The notes: generated by a model from the letters alone, not told the origin. 64,000 nucleotides of DNA from Cellulophaga sp. Hel_I_12 (GCF_000799565.1 NZ_JUHB01000001.1:3909501-3973500), one strand, 5' to 3'; positions 28,301-36,568 are shown, numbered from the stretch's first letter. A program made the numbers and translations.

Positions 28301-28754
28301 TATTTATAGATAATGCAGAGGAAGTTAAATTACTACTACCAATAACTAAATTATAATAATCTGAATGCTTGAAAATATAACCTTTGGAATGTGAGTTTTC
28401 TTTAGTTATTATTTTTAATTCTATATTTTTAAATTGAGAAAGCCTTTTTAAAGCTTCGGGTTGAGTGAAGTTTAGATATTGAGAAACAAGTATTTTTCCT
28501 TGGATACCATTGTCATCAAGAATCTTAAAGGTGTTTATTAAAGCTGCAACACCACTTGTTGTAACGAAAGCAACAGAAATGTAAAAGCTCTCACAGGTTT
28601 CTAATTCTTTTTTAATTGTAGATAGAACTTTCTTTATGGGTATTTTTCTGTTTACAAGCAACTCTGGTTGATAGAGAGCTTCAGAATCTAATGACTTATC
28701 AATGAATCCTGTGAGCAAACTGTTTTTAAAACTATCATTAAAAACTTTATTCAT
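25389..28754 (-). CDS. PLD nuclease - SF2 helicase - DUF3427 protein with C-terminal LexA-like (S24) protease domain
   Basis: 1121 residues from ATG 28754; a TTG two codons upstream is possible. Domains: phospholipase-D-like nuclease ~1-180 with HSKGYIF (His122, Lys124) and GSSNLT; SF2 helicase ~215-560 with Walker A ATGTGKT (Lys252), DESH (337-340), MTATPDR and QQLGRGLR; a DUF3427-like middle/C-terminal region ~570-950; an S24 peptidase domain ~985-1121 with Ser1023 in GESM, Lys1068 in FTVKTY, and Ala988-Gly989 spaced exactly as the LexA cleavage site. It overlaps the upstream Nudix gene by 8 bases. Family members occur in defence-rich regions; a role in phage defence or DNA repair with self-cleavage control is inferred. 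The region looks more AT-rich than its neighbours, suggesting transfer. Confidence 0.9.
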   Translation of the reverse strand: MNKVFNDSFKNSLLTGFIDKSLDSEALYQPELLVNRKIPIKKVLSTIKKELETCESFYISVAFVTTSGVAALINTFKILDDNGIQGKILVSQYLNFTQPEALKRLSQFKNIELKIITKENSHSKGYIFKHSDYYNLVIGSSNLTSSALSINKEWNMKVSARNSSSIVDKVITEFQDDFEIGQIVNETYIEKYKEIYNKQFLVYKKSEEELSKELNFEITPNSMQIEALENLKKLRQEVKNKALIISATGTGKTYLAAFDAKAFNPKKLLFVVHRLNISKKAMETFQTIFGETKTMGLYSGQLRDLDKDFVFSTVQTISKASHLNQFEKDYFDYIIIDESHRSGADSYIRLIEYFKPRFLLGMTATPDRTDDKDIYRLFDYNIAYEIRLHKAMEENMLIPFHYYGVTDLSVNNEILEKESDFRLLTADERVSKIISKIEFYGSDNGITRGLIFCSLKNEAKELSEKFNLRGYKTVALTGDSLEDERSDAIDLLESDDLSIKLDYIFAVDIFNEGIDIPKINQIVMIRPTLSAIIFIQQLGRGLRITENKYYLTAIDFIGNYKNNYLIPIALYGDTSYNKDKIRKLISEGSSMIPGESTINFDEITKERIYESIDSTNMQLLADLKIDYNNLKSRIGRTPMMMDFVKNEAREPFTFIEYSKSYFNFIKKVDSSFEKFLDKKRSELLELFSKEINNSKRIEESLILKELLENHELSISKLNEIIFNKYHYNPSPETIKSCIFNINFSFIKKEEKVIFQEKNTLKFQNEFIKILSNETFKEFLIDSVDYSIYTFNKKFSLDSYKGGLLLFNKYSRKDVCRLLNWENDISSTVYGYRTRNEITPCFVTYHKSDHIEDTIKYNDYFVSPSVFAWESRSNRKLSSQEIKNVINSKRILLFVKKEDAEGTDFYFMGDASIIKDSILQEKMPDSGQPVVHFKFQLEQPVKDDLYNYITAINKKEAPQKNTKTEIQLIEKELESSEFSIPLFDFYAAAGSFSEMQDEKEYNLTSVPERYARDDYFACRVIGESMNKTIPNNSICIFRKNVVGSRSGKILLIENRDSLDPDFNSAFTVKTYSSEKTVTEEGWQHDSIVLKPNSYDKNFKDIVLTEDNINEMKIIGEFVMVLE

Positions 28755-29145
28755 CCTCAATTAACTTATTAACTATTGGAATGTCAGCTTCAGCCCAATC
28801 TAATTTTTTTATGTTTTTAATTGTAAGCCATTTTGAAGAAATGTGTTCATTTAATTGAATGTCCTTAGTGTTAGAATAGCATTTAAAACTATGCATTGTT
28901 AATTCAAAGTCTGGATATTTATGAACTACAGTCATTAGCAAACTATCGATTTTAATTGGAATAAAATTTAATTCCTCAAGGAGTTCTCTTTTCAAGGCTT
29001 CCTTTTTTGATTCTCCTTTTTCCATTTTACCTCCAGGAAATTCAAATTTTTTAGAAACATAACTAAGTTTGTTTTCAGGTCTTTGAACACAAAGTATCTC
29101 TTCATTAAAATATATTATTGCGGCAACAACTTCTATTTTTTTCAT
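28747..29145 (-). CDS. Nudix hydrolase (MutT/CTP-pyrophosphohydrolase-like)
   Basis: 132 residues with a complete Nudix box, GGKMEKGESKKEALKRELLEE plus L in the GX5EX7REUXEEXGU frame (positions ~38-60), so catalytic Glu residues are intact. The opening VVAAIIYFNEEILCVQRP is typical of MutT-like nucleotide pyrophosphatases. It is the first gene of a two-gene unit: its stop overlaps the start of the helicase gene. Possible roles are cleaning oxidised nucleotides or hydrolysing a nucleotide made or sensed during phage infection; sequence alone cannot tell. Confidence 0.9.
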   Translation of the reverse strand: MKKIEVVAAIIYFNEEILCVQRPENKLSYVSKKFEFPGGKMEKGESKKEALKRELLEELNFIPIKIDSLLMTVVHKYPDFELTMHSFKCYSNTKDIQLNEHISSKWLTIKNIKKLDWAEADIPIVNKLIEDE

Positions 29146-29167
29146 CAGTTAACTTTACAGTAAAGGC

Positions 29168-29464
29168 CTACCTCAACACCAACTTCCTAATCACCTCTTT
29201 TCCTAATTCCTCGTTCAGCATCGCGATGATTTTACTTTTTCCAAGGCTTAATTCTTCTCGTAAAACAGAGGAGGAGAGCGATACAAATAAGGTTTCGTGT
29301 CGTAATTCTATGGCCGTTGTGTAATTGTTAACGCCGTTCCCCATTAATTTAGCCCAAGCCTCACGCGTATCTACACGGTCAATACCTTTTTGCAACTTGT
29401 TTTTTGATATAAACTCTTGTAAGGCTTCACTAATTGGGATATTGTCATTACGTCTTTTTGCCAT
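29168..29464 (-). CDS. DUF721 / DciA-like protein
   Basis: 98 residues. The core VDTREAWAKLMGNGVNNYTTAIELRHETLFVSLSSSVLREEL (quoted only by landmarks: TREAWAKLMG and LFVSLSSSVLREEL) is the DUF721 KH-like fold, which in other bacteria forms the DciA replicative-helicase loader. The short form without the long N-terminal extension is usual in Bacteroidota. It overlaps the lipocalin gene by one base (29464), and recF follows further upstream in the same run, supporting a replication-linked role. Confidence 0.85.
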   Translation of the reverse strand: MAKRRNDNIPISEALQEFISKNKLQKGIDRVDTREAWAKLMGNGVNNYTTAIELRHETLFVSLSSSVLREELSLGKSKIIAMLNEELGKEVIRKLVLR

Positions 29465-29895
29465 TACTCAGTGATATTTATAGGTTCGTATCTTTTATAG
29501 GTATAGGTTACATTCTCGCTCGTACGTACTGAAAAACTGTTGGCAGAAACGGCTATTAAATTTTCTGTCCAGTCCATACTACCGTTAGCTTTATACTGAA
29601 TGATATAGCTATCTTCTAGTTTAAATATCGTAAAGAGCTCCGCATCGTCACTGGTAATATAGGTGCCTTCAAAGGTCGGTTTCATTTTTTTTCGAAATCC
29701 TGTTAAGCTGTCTAGTTGAATGTAATCGACCGTTTCGTTGATGGTGTATTCTTTGGTTTGCCCATCCGGGAAGCTTACTTTTTCAATTTCCCAATACCCA
29801 TTTAATTGGTTTAATTGCGTTTCCGAAACACTATTAGCACATCCGGTTATAGCTAGAATAAGAAAAATAAGGATGCTGTTTTTTAGAAGTATCAT
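29464..29895 (-). CDS. Lipocalin-like lipoprotein
   Basis: 143 residues with lipobox ITGC (Cys19). After the signal, LNGYWEIEKVSFPDGQTKEY opens a compact beta-barrel of the lipocalin-like domain family common in Bacteroidota; the strands continue through TFEGTYITSDDAELFTIF and end in SFSVRTSENVTYTYKRYEP. It probably sits in the outer membrane facing the periplasm and binds a hydrophobic ligand, but no ligand is known. It overlaps the DciA-like gene by one base, and its conserved place beside that gene is seen in many Flavobacteriaceae. Confidence 0.82.
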   Translation of the reverse strand: MILLKNSILIFLILAITGCANSVSETQLNQLNGYWEIEKVSFPDGQTKEYTINETVDYIQLDSLTGFRKKMKPTFEGTYITSDDAELFTIFKLEDSYIIQYKANGSMDWTENLIAVSANSFSVRTSENVTYTYKRYEPINITE

Positions 29896-29896
29896 T

Positions 29897-30826
29897 TTAG
29901 TTAGTATTTTTTACAAGAAAGTCAATAAACATTTTTTGTTGGTCTATAAAAAAATTATGAGAACAATGATCTGCATAAAGTACATTGTTGCTCCCGATTA
30001 GTGCTTTTAAGGCATCAATTTGTGCGGTATCATACAAGCCGTCTTCTTTACCATAAAGCCCGTAAATGGCAATATTTTTATTTTTTAAATCTTGTAAACT
30101 TTCTGTAAGGTTTATGCTCGTGTATTTTTCGTTTTTCCAAAACCCCATAGGAACCTTATAATCCATTTTTGAAGCATAGCTTTTTAATTCGCTATCAGTG
30201 CTAAACAACTGATATAATGCCCTCGCTTCTGCTGAAGGACTTTTAGGACTGTAAAATCCGTTTTGCATGGCATGTGCAAAGGTGTAAGAGCTGTACTCTA
30301 AACTTTTTGAATCCATATTTTCTAGCATGGTCATATACTTCAGATTTACAGTATCATTCTTCTCGGTATAGATCTCTTTAGCACTAGCAATAATTGTTTT
30401 AAAGGTTTGTTGCATGCTAATCGGAGCGCCAACTAGCCATAAGTCTATTATCTTGTCTGGGTGTTTTTCGGCGAATTGGGTGGCCACAATGCCACCAAAA
30501 CTATGCCCCAACAAACTCGCTTTTTCTAGCTTCAATTGTGCGTAAATACTTAAAATATCAGCAAAGGTTTCTTCAAAGGTATAGGCTGCTTTTAGTTGGT
30601 CGGATCTTCCTTCGCCACGTCGATCATACGAAATGACAAAAAAACCATTTTCACTTAATTGTGCTGCTGTAGTTTTTTCAAACGCCACACTGTTGTACCC
30701 TGGTCCACCATGAAGAAAAAGAATTGGTTGATCAGTGGTTTTTCCAAAAGTTTGTATAGCGATGTCTTGCCCAACAACCATAAGGCTTGCGAAAACAAAA
30801 ATTAGAATTAAAGGTATATTTTTCAT
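29897..30826 (-). CDS. Secreted alpha/beta hydrolase (proline iminopeptidase-like)
   Basis: 309 residues with an N-terminal signal (MKNIPLILIFVFASLMVVGQ). The oxyanion segment LHGGPGYNSVAF, Arg-rich YDRRGEGRSDQ, nucleophile elbow GHSFGG (Ser ~108), acid in GLYGKEDGLYD and final His in ADHCSHNFFID make a complete triad. HGGPG and the DRRGxGRS segment resemble prolyl aminopeptidases (S33). It lies between the lipocalin and recF, same strand, two bases from the lipocalin start. Substrate unknown; a periplasmic peptidase is my best guess. Confidence 0.88.
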   Translation of the reverse strand: MKNIPLILIFVFASLMVVGQDIAIQTFGKTTDQPILFLHGGPGYNSVAFEKTTAAQLSENGFFVISYDRRGEGRSDQLKAAYTFEETFADILSIYAQLKLEKASLLGHSFGGIVATQFAEKHPDKIIDLWLVGAPISMQQTFKTIIASAKEIYTEKNDTVNLKYMTMLENMDSKSLEYSSYTFAHAMQNGFYSPKSPSAEARALYQLFSTDSELKSYASKMDYKVPMGFWKNEKYTSINLTESLQDLKNKNIAIYGLYGKEDGLYDTAQIDALKALIGSNNVLYADHCSHNFFIDQQKMFIDFLVKNTN

Positions 30827-30880
30827 TTTACGGTTATATTTTTCTTCACGCGCTATGCGCCCTGCGCTCTATTCTCTTTT

Positions 30881-31966
30881 TCAATCGCCAAGCTTAAATA
30901 TCTTATACGATTGATGGATGTTTTGTACCACATTTTCGGTTCTATCGGCATGGGTATCACTGATGAATAACTGTCCAAAACGCTCATCATCTACCAAGCG
31001 GATAATTTGCGCTACACGATGTTCATCTAACTTATCAAAAATATCATCTAATAATAAAATAGGCGTTGTTTTTGACTCTTTTTTGATAAAATAAAACTGA
31101 GCTAATTTTAAGGCTACTAAAAAGGACTTCTGTTGCCCTTGGCTCCCGAATTTTTTAATGGGGTGTTCGCCTAAATCAAAATTTAAATCGTCCTTGTGAA
31201 TACCCACGCTGGTATACTGTAAAGCCCGATCTTTATCTATATTTTGATCAAATAAAGTGAGTAGACTGTCTTTTAAAAGCTTGCTATCATACACCAAAGC
31301 TACTTCTTCATGACCTCCAGAAATGGCTTTATACTGCTCCTTAAAAATAGGAATAAAAGTCTCTAAAAAGGCGATTCTTTTGTCAAAAATTACCGAACCG
31401 TACCCGTTTAACTGTTCGTTATACACACTTAGTGTGGTTTTATCAAAAGTTTGGTTCGCTGCAAAGTATTTCAAGAGCGAATTGCGCTGCACCAATACCT
31501 TATTGTAATTGATTAGGGCTTGTAAATAGGCCTTATCAGACTGCGAAATGACGCCATCCATGAATTTACGTCTGGTGTCGCTCCCTTCTGTTATTAAATC
31601 CCGGTCTGAAGGCGAAATAATGACCAAAGGCAAAAAACCAATATGATCTGATAATTTATCATAGGCTTTGCCGTTTTTTTTGATAATTTTCTTTAATCCT
31701 TTTTTTAGGCTACACACAATTTTCTCTTCGCGCTCGTCTTTTTCGAAATTTCCTTCGATGACAAAAAAATCTTCTTCGTGTTTAATATTTTGGATGGCAA
31801 TGGGGTTGAAATAACTTTTCCCGAATGACAAATGATAAATAGCATCGAGGATATTGGTCTTTCCAATGCCATTTTGCCCAACAAAACAGTTGATTTTTGT
31901 ATCGAATTCAAAATCTATAGCACTAAAATTTTTATAATTGATAAGGGATAATTTCTTTAGGAACAT
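30881..31966 (-). CDS. recF: DNA replication and repair protein RecF
   Basis: 361 residues, SMC-like ATPase that helps load RecA at gaps. Walker A is [11 protein letters not shown] at ~30-40, the ABC signature is [18 protein letters not shown] at ~285, Walker B is [16 protein letters not shown] at ~315, and the D-loop follows. The N-terminal [21 protein letters not shown] is the standard RecF start. It is the promoter-proximal gene of the reverse-strand run with hydrolase, lipocalin and DciA-like genes. Confidence 0.95.
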   Translation of the reverse strand: MFLKKLSLINYKNFSAIDFEFDTKINCFVGQNGIGKTNILDAIYHLSFGKSYFNPIAIQNIKHEEDFFVIEGNFEKDEREEKIVCSLKKGLKKIIKKNGKAYDKLSDHIGFLPLVIISPSDRDLITEGSDTRRKFMDGVISQSDKAYLQALINYNKVLVQRNSLLKYFAANQTFDKTTLSVYNEQLNGYGSVIFDKRIAFLETFIPIFKEQYKAISGGHEEVALVYDSKLLKDSLLTLFDQNIDKDRALQYTSVGIHKDDLNFDLGEHPIKKFGSQGQQKSFLVALKLAQFYFIKKESKTTPILLLDDIFDKLDEHRVAQIIRLVDDERFGQLFISDTHADRTENVVQNIHQSYKIFKLGD

Positions 31967-32061
31967 GCAGTGTAAGCCTATTTTTTAGATTGATTTGTAG
32001 ATGAAGCTGCAAATTATCGAAAAATAACGAATAAGAAGCTTTACAGTTTGAATAAAAACTT

Positions 32062-32069
32062 TATTTTTG
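32062..32069 (+). promoter_or_regulatory. Putative -7 element for the TPR-protein gene
   Basis: TATTTTTG matches TAnnTTTG and lies 21 bases before the ATG at 32091. The -33 TTG is not at the ideal distance. Motif match only. Confidence 0.4.
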
Positions 32070-32090
32070 CGCGATTATTAAAATGAAACA

Positions 32091-32864
32091 ATGGCTACAT
32101 ATAAGAAGCGCGGTTATAAAGCGAAAGATGTTAATATAGATGGTGACGATAAGAACTTCCATGATGGGGATAGTACAACAGCTGAAGTATTTAATACGCT
32201 AGACGAAGGTGCAAGTAAAACAGAAGAATGGGTTTCTAAAAATCAGAACTACATTTTAGGGGTTATTGGTGCTATTGCTATTGGAGCCTTAGGATATTTG
32301 GCTTACAATCAATTTATCGCGGCGCCTAAAGAAGTAGAAGCAGGGAACGAAATGTTCTATGCGATGCAAGATTTTAACCAAGCCTTGCAAAACACTGCAG
32401 CACAAGATTCGCTATATACACTCGCCTTAAATGGTAGAAATGGAAAATACGGTTTGGTCGATGTTGTGGATAATTATAAGGGTACTAAAAATGCAAATTT
32501 AGCTACCTACGGGGCAGGAATGTCGTATTTAAACATACAAAAATACCAAGAAGCCATTGATTTTTTAAGTGATTACAACGCTGATGATGTTATGACCGGC
32601 GCTTTGGCCAATGGAGGAATTGGAGATGCTTTTATGCAATTGAACCAACCAGAGGAAGCCTTGGAGTATTACGAAAAAGCGCTTAATGCGAATGCGAATG
32701 GCTTTACAACCCCTATGTTTTTGCAAAAAGCAGGAACAACCGCACTAGAATTGAATAAAGCGGAGGTGGCTTTGAAATATTTCCAGAGAATTAAAGACGA
32801 ATTTTCAAAATCATCAGAAGCCAATATGATTGATGTGTATATTGCAATGGCTCAGAATAAGTAA
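32091..32864 (+). CDS. Membrane-anchored tetratricopeptide-repeat protein (YfgM-like)
   Basis: 257 residues. A soluble N-terminus of ~55 residues is followed by one membrane helix (YILGVIGAIAIGALGYLAYNQF, ~66-87) and then TPR-like helices, for example KYQEAIDFLSDYNADD and QPEEALEYYEKALNANA, ending VALKYFQRIKDEF. The layout, short cytosolic part, single helix and periplasmic TPRs, is that of YfgM-like ancillary SecYEG chaperone proteins. The conserved place between recF and ribH is typical for Flavobacteriaceae. The chaperone role is inferred. Confidence 0.85.
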   Translation: MATYKKRGYKAKDVNIDGDDKNFHDGDSTTAEVFNTLDEGASKTEEWVSKNQNYILGVIGAIAIGALGYLAYNQFIAAPKEVEAGNEMFYAMQDFNQALQNTAAQDSLYTLALNGRNGKYGLVDVVDNYKGTKNANLATYGAGMSYLNIQKYQEAIDFLSDYNADDVMTGALANGGIGDAFMQLNQPEEALEYYEKALNANANGFTTPMFLQKAGTTALELNKAEVALKYFQRIKDEFSKSSEANMIDVYIAMAQNK

Positions 32865-33020
32865 GCATTTATTAGTCTTCAGTAATCAGTAAACAGTTTT
32901 TTATACTAACGTTTAACTGCCTACTGCTACGAAACACTGCATACTACAAAAAAGTTTTGATTTGTTTTAAAGTGATATACTTAACGCAACAAGTTAATTT
33001 TCAACTTAATATTAAAATAC

Positions 33021-33503
33021 ATGGCAACAGCCACTAAAAATTTATCTGTATACGATAAAGCCACAATCCCAAATGCGAAAAATTTTCGGTTTGGGATTGT
33101 TGTTTCAGAATGGAATACTAAAATCACAGAAGGATTGTTTCATGGTGCTAAAGAAGCTTTGATCGATTGTGGCGCCATCGAAGAGAATATTATTCGTTGG
33201 GATGTACCTGGTAGTTTTGAACTTACTTTTGGTAGTAAAAAAATGATCGCTACGCAAAAGGTGCATGCAGTGATTGCTATTGGAAGCGTTATACAAGGTG
33301 AAACCAAACATTTTGATTTTGTGTGTAGTGCCACAGCACAAGGCATCAAAGATTTAAATGTAACCACCGATGTGCCAGTTATTTTCTGTGTGCTTACCGA
33401 TAATACCATGCAGCAAGCCATAGACCGCAGTGGTGGAATTCACGGTAACAAAGGCACAGAGGCAGCTATAGCAGCTATAAAAATGGCCGCTTTAGGTCAT
33501 TAA
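33021..33503 (+). CDS. ribH: 6,7-dimethyl-8-ribityllumazine synthase
   Basis: 160 residues; condenses 5-amino-6-ribitylaminouracil with 3,4-dihydroxybutanone phosphate in riboflavin synthesis. Family motifs: FGIVVSEWNTKITEGLFHGA with the ring-stacking Trp, WDVPGSFELTFG, VIAIGSVIQGETKHFDFVC with the catalytic His, and PVIFCVLTDNTMQQAIDRSG. Forms hollow oligomers in the cytoplasm. Other rib genes are not nearby. No FMN riboswitch was seen upstream. Confidence 0.96.
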   Translation: MATATKNLSVYDKATIPNAKNFRFGIVVSEWNTKITEGLFHGAKEALIDCGAIEENIIRWDVPGSFELTFGSKKMIATQKVHAVIAIGSVIQGETKHFDFVCSATAQGIKDLNVTTDVPVIFCVLTDNTMQQAIDRSGGIHGNKGTEAAIAAIKMAALGH

Positions 33504-33552
33504 GTCTTCAACTAAAAAGTCAAAATTGGCATCAAGTTTTAAATTTATTTTT

Positions 33553-33577
33553 GAACTTGCACCTGCACTTGCACTTT
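33553..33577. repeat. Short hexamer-type tandem repeat after ribH
   Basis: Imperfect repeats of CTTGCA/CCTGCA with a six-base period. Read on the reverse strand it is AAGTGCAAGTGCAGGTGCAAG, closely related to the AAGTNC hexamer array at 49768-49812. It lies between ribH and the next gene. Confidence 0.5.
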
Positions 33578-33670
33578 CCTTCATCAAATGTTAACAATTT
33601 TTAGCATCAGAATTCTGTTAAACTATGGTATTTTCAGTAATTTTGGAAGGAAAGAAAAAATTAAGTTGTT

Positions 33671-33961
33671 TTGAGATTAAAAGGATTTAAACTTCGTAAA
33701 AATAATAGCTTTAAATATGTACCTCGGTATACCGAAAGCGAAGCTGCGACTAATCCCTATAGTTTTGATTCTAAATTTTCTAAATACAAAAACTCAGCGA
33801 ACCTCTCTGATATTCGTGGGCAATGGGGAGAAGCTAGAAAAGCAGGAAGAACCAAAGGAAACAGAGAAATAAATATTCGACTGCTGGCGATCATCGCCGT
33901 TCTTGTCTTTATTGTCCTGTGGTTTTTTGACTTTGATTTATCCTTATTTACTAAATTTTAA
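33671..33961 (+). CDS. Small membrane-anchored protein between ribH and mutL
   Basis: 96 residues: a basic soluble N-terminus with VPRYTESEAATNPYSFDSKFSKY and DIRGQWGEARKAGRTKG, then one C-terminal membrane helix (LLAIIAVLVFIVLWFFDF). No ATG fits; an in-frame stop at 33662 leaves TTG at 33671 as the start. Its stop overlaps the mutL ATG (TAATG), so they are coupled. Homologues at this locus are sometimes labelled riboflavin synthase beta subunit because of the neighbour, but nothing in the sequence supports that activity. Function unknown. Confidence 0.8.
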   Translation: MRLKGFKLRKNNSFKYVPRYTESEAATNPYSFDSKFSKYKNSANLSDIRGQWGEARKAGRTKGNREINIRLLAIIAVLVFIVLWFFDFDLSLFTKF

Positions 33962-35811
33962 TGGCCGATATCATTCAACTTTTACCAGACCATGTAGCGA
34001 ATCAAATTGCTGCGGGTGAGGTGGTACAACGACCAGCATCAGTAGTGAAAGAGCTTTTAGAAAATGCCATCGATGCCGGAGCAGACGCCATTAAGCTGAT
34101 TATAAAAGACGGTGGGAAGGCATTGATTCAAGTGGTGGATAATGGAAGCGGCATGAGTGCTACCGATGCGCGTTTAAGCTTTGAACGGCATGCAACCTCT
34201 AAAATTAAAAACGCGGATGATTTATTTCGGCTTACCACCAAAGGTTTTCGTGGTGAAGCCTTAGCCTCTATTGCAGCGATAGCCCATGTAGAGCTCTTGA
34301 CAAAAACCGAAGCCGATGAGTTAGGAGTACAATTAAAAATTGAAGGTAGTAAACTCGTTGCGCAAGAAGTAACGGTTACGCCAAAGGGTACTTCGTTTTG
34401 TGTAAAAAACTTATTTTTTAATATACCTGCAAGGCGTAATTTCTTAAAATCGAACCAAGTAGAGTTTAGGCATATTACCGACGAATTTCATCGGGTTGCT
34501 TTAGCGCATCCCAACATTCAATTTCATTTTTACAACAATGGGAGTGAGTTATTTAATTTGCCGAAAGCCAATTATAGACAGCGAATTGTTGGGGTTTTTG
34601 GGGCTAAAACAAATGAAAAATTAGTCCCTGTTGCCGAAGAAACTCAAGTCGTTAAGATATCGGGCTTTATTAGCAAACCAGAATTTTCTAAAAAGAGTAG
34701 GGGAGAACAATTTTTCTTTGTAAACGATCGCTTTATCAAAAGTCCGTATTTGCATCATGCGGTAGTGAGTGCTTTCGAAGGTCTTATTCGTTCAGATAAT
34801 CACCCAGGGTATTTTCTATATTTATCTATTGATCCCGCCTCTATTGATATCAACATTCATCCCACCAAAACAGAAATTAAGTTCGATGATGAACATACGC
34901 TTTACGCGATATTGCGTTCTGCGATTAAACATGCTTTAGGCCAATTTAATGTAATTCCTGCCTTAGATTTTGAACAAGATCAAAATTTAGAAACTCCTTA
35001 TGCCTATCAAAACAAGCAAGCCGATGTGCCTAAGGTTGTGGTTGATGCCGACTTTAATCCGTTTGCGAAAGATATTCCGAGGTCTAAAAGCATACCTTAT
35101 TTTGAAAAACAAACCACAATAGGTTGGCAGAATTTATACGTTGGTTTAGAATCAAAAGTAGGTAAAGAAGCAGATTTTAGTAGTGTTAGTTTCGAATCGG
35201 AATCGATCTCAGGATCTATTTTTGAGGATGATAACCTAATGATCGACAGTGTAACGACCACGTTTCAATTAAAAAGAAAATACATTGTTACCACGATAAA
35301 ATCGGGGATGATCATCATAGACCAAAGTAGAGCGCATCAACGTGTCTTATACGAAAGTTTCCTAAAAAATATTACGATTAAAGAAGCGGTAAGTCAACAA
35401 TTACTTTTTCCCTTATCCTTGTCTTTTTCCAAATCAGAGATTGCTATTATTCTGGAAATAAAAGATAGTTTGGTGACCCTTGGCTTTGCTTTTGAAGCTG
35501 TAGAAGACGAGCATATTGCTATTTCGGGCGTACCTTTATTGGTGCCAGAAAGTGAAGTAGGCATAGTTTTAGATCAATTAATTTCTGATTTTCAGATGGA
35601 TGTGCCTGGCGATAGTTTTTCACAGTCTGATATCGTTTCAAAAACCTTGAGTAAATCCTTATCGGTAAAAACAGGCGAGCAGCTAGATAGTGAATCGCAG
35701 GCAGCATTGGTCAATAATTTATTTGCGTGTAAGGAATATAAAATTAGTCCGTTTAACAAACCCATATACATTACCATTACCGGTGATGATATTGATAAAA
35801 AATTCTATTAA
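33961..35811 (+). CDS. mutL: DNA mismatch repair protein MutL
   Basis: 616 residues. The N-terminal GHKL ATPase has IAAGEVVQRPASVVKELLENAIDAGA, DNGSGM, HATSKI and GFRGEAL. The middle transducer domain includes NIHPTKTEIKF. The C-terminal dimerisation domain (~430-616) contains IIIDQSRAHQRVLYE where an endonuclease MutL would have DQHAxxER, so the DQHAE endonuclease site looks degraded (Gln-Ser-Arg in place of His-Ala). It couples to the gene before (TAATG) and abuts the rhomboid gene after. Confidence 0.95.
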   Translation: MADIIQLLPDHVANQIAAGEVVQRPASVVKELLENAIDAGADAIKLIIKDGGKALIQVVDNGSGMSATDARLSFERHATSKIKNADDLFRLTTKGFRGEALASIAAIAHVELLTKTEADELGVQLKIEGSKLVAQEVTVTPKGTSFCVKNLFFNIPARRNFLKSNQVEFRHITDEFHRVALAHPNIQFHFYNNGSELFNLPKANYRQRIVGVFGAKTNEKLVPVAEETQVVKISGFISKPEFSKKSRGEQFFFVNDRFIKSPYLHHAVVSAFEGLIRSDNHPGYFLYLSIDPASIDINIHPTKTEIKFDDEHTLYAILRSAIKHALGQFNVIPALDFEQDQNLETPYAYQNKQADVPKVVVDADFNPFAKDIPRSKSIPYFEKQTTIGWQNLYVGLESKVGKEADFSSVSFESESISGSIFEDDNLMIDSVTTTFQLKRKYIVTTIKSGMIIIDQSRAHQRVLYESFLKNITIKEAVSQQLLFPLSLSFSKSEIAIILEIKDSLVTLGFAFEAVEDEHIAISGVPLLVPESEVGIVLDQLISDFQMDVPGDSFSQSDIVSKTLSKSLSVKTGEQLDSESQAALVNNLFACKEYKISPFNKPIYITITGDDIDKKFY

Positions 35812-36567
35812 ATGATGCGACTTACAGATACCGTAAAGCATTTGATTATTATAAATGTTTTATTTTTTATAGCGACACAGATTGTTGGAGATCAAATGTA
35901 CCAATGGTTCGCGCTTTGGTTTCCTGCCAATGAAAACTTTCAAATTTGGCAAATTATTACCCATATGTTCATGCACGGCGGTTGGTCTCATATTTTATTC
36001 AATATGTTTGGCTTGTGGATGTTTGGAACGGCCGTAGAACAGTATTTAGGACGAAATCAGTTCTTGTTTCTGTATTTTTCAGCGGGCTTGGCGGCGGCGG
36101 CGTTTCAATTAGGATACTACTACTTTGAATACATGCCCATACACGCTGAATTGATAAATTTAGGCTTAACAAGCGATCAAATTATAGAAATGATATCGAA
36201 TAACCGCGCTATAGAGGGTTTAAGTGATACTCAATTTACCGCTATCCAAGAAGCTTTCCCTATTTACAGACAAACATTTTTTGCTTCTATGGTGGGTGCT
36301 TCTGGTTGTATCATGGGAATTTTAGCTGCCTTTGGAGTGATGAATCCGAATGCAGAATTGATGTTGATCTTTTTACCGATCCCTATTAAGGCAAAGTACT
36401 TTATTCCAGGAATTATATTGTTAGATGTAATTTCTGCATTTACAGGACAATCTTTTTTTAGTCCAAGTAATACGGCCTATATGGCCCATATTGGTGGTGC
36501 ACTTATTGGTTTTATCATGATGTGGTACTGGAAAAAGAATTCATTTAATAAGAACCGTTGGGATTAA
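35812..36567 (+). CDS. Rhomboid-family intramembrane serine protease
   Basis: 251 residues, six membrane helices. The conserved HxxxN in GGWSHILFNMFGLWMFG, the catalytic Ser in MVGASGCIMGILAAFG (GxSG) and the catalytic His in AHIGGALIGFIMM are all present, so it should be active. It starts immediately after the mutL stop and a second rhomboid gene follows one base after its own stop. A ~45-residue insertion between helices 2 and 4 (HAELINLGLTSDQIIEMI region) is longer than in GlpG. Substrates unknown. Confidence 0.93.
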   Translation: MMRLTDTVKHLIIINVLFFIATQIVGDQMYQWFALWFPANENFQIWQIITHMFMHGGWSHILFNMFGLWMFGTAVEQYLGRNQFLFLYFSAGLAAAAFQLGYYYFEYMPIHAELINLGLTSDQIIEMISNNRAIEGLSDTQFTAIQEAFPIYRQTFFASMVGASGCIMGILAAFGVMNPNAELMLIFLPIPIKAKYFIPGIILLDVISAFTGQSFFSPSNTAYMAHIGGALIGFIMMWYWKKNSFNKNRWD

Positions 36568-36568
36568 T

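Noticed and set aside
28520..28760. Mokosh-type (helicase plus PLD) assignment
   Set aside because: Mokosh helicases are SF1 Upf1-like, whereas this is an SF2 DESH-box helicase with DUF3427 and S24 domains; only the domain idea is shared.
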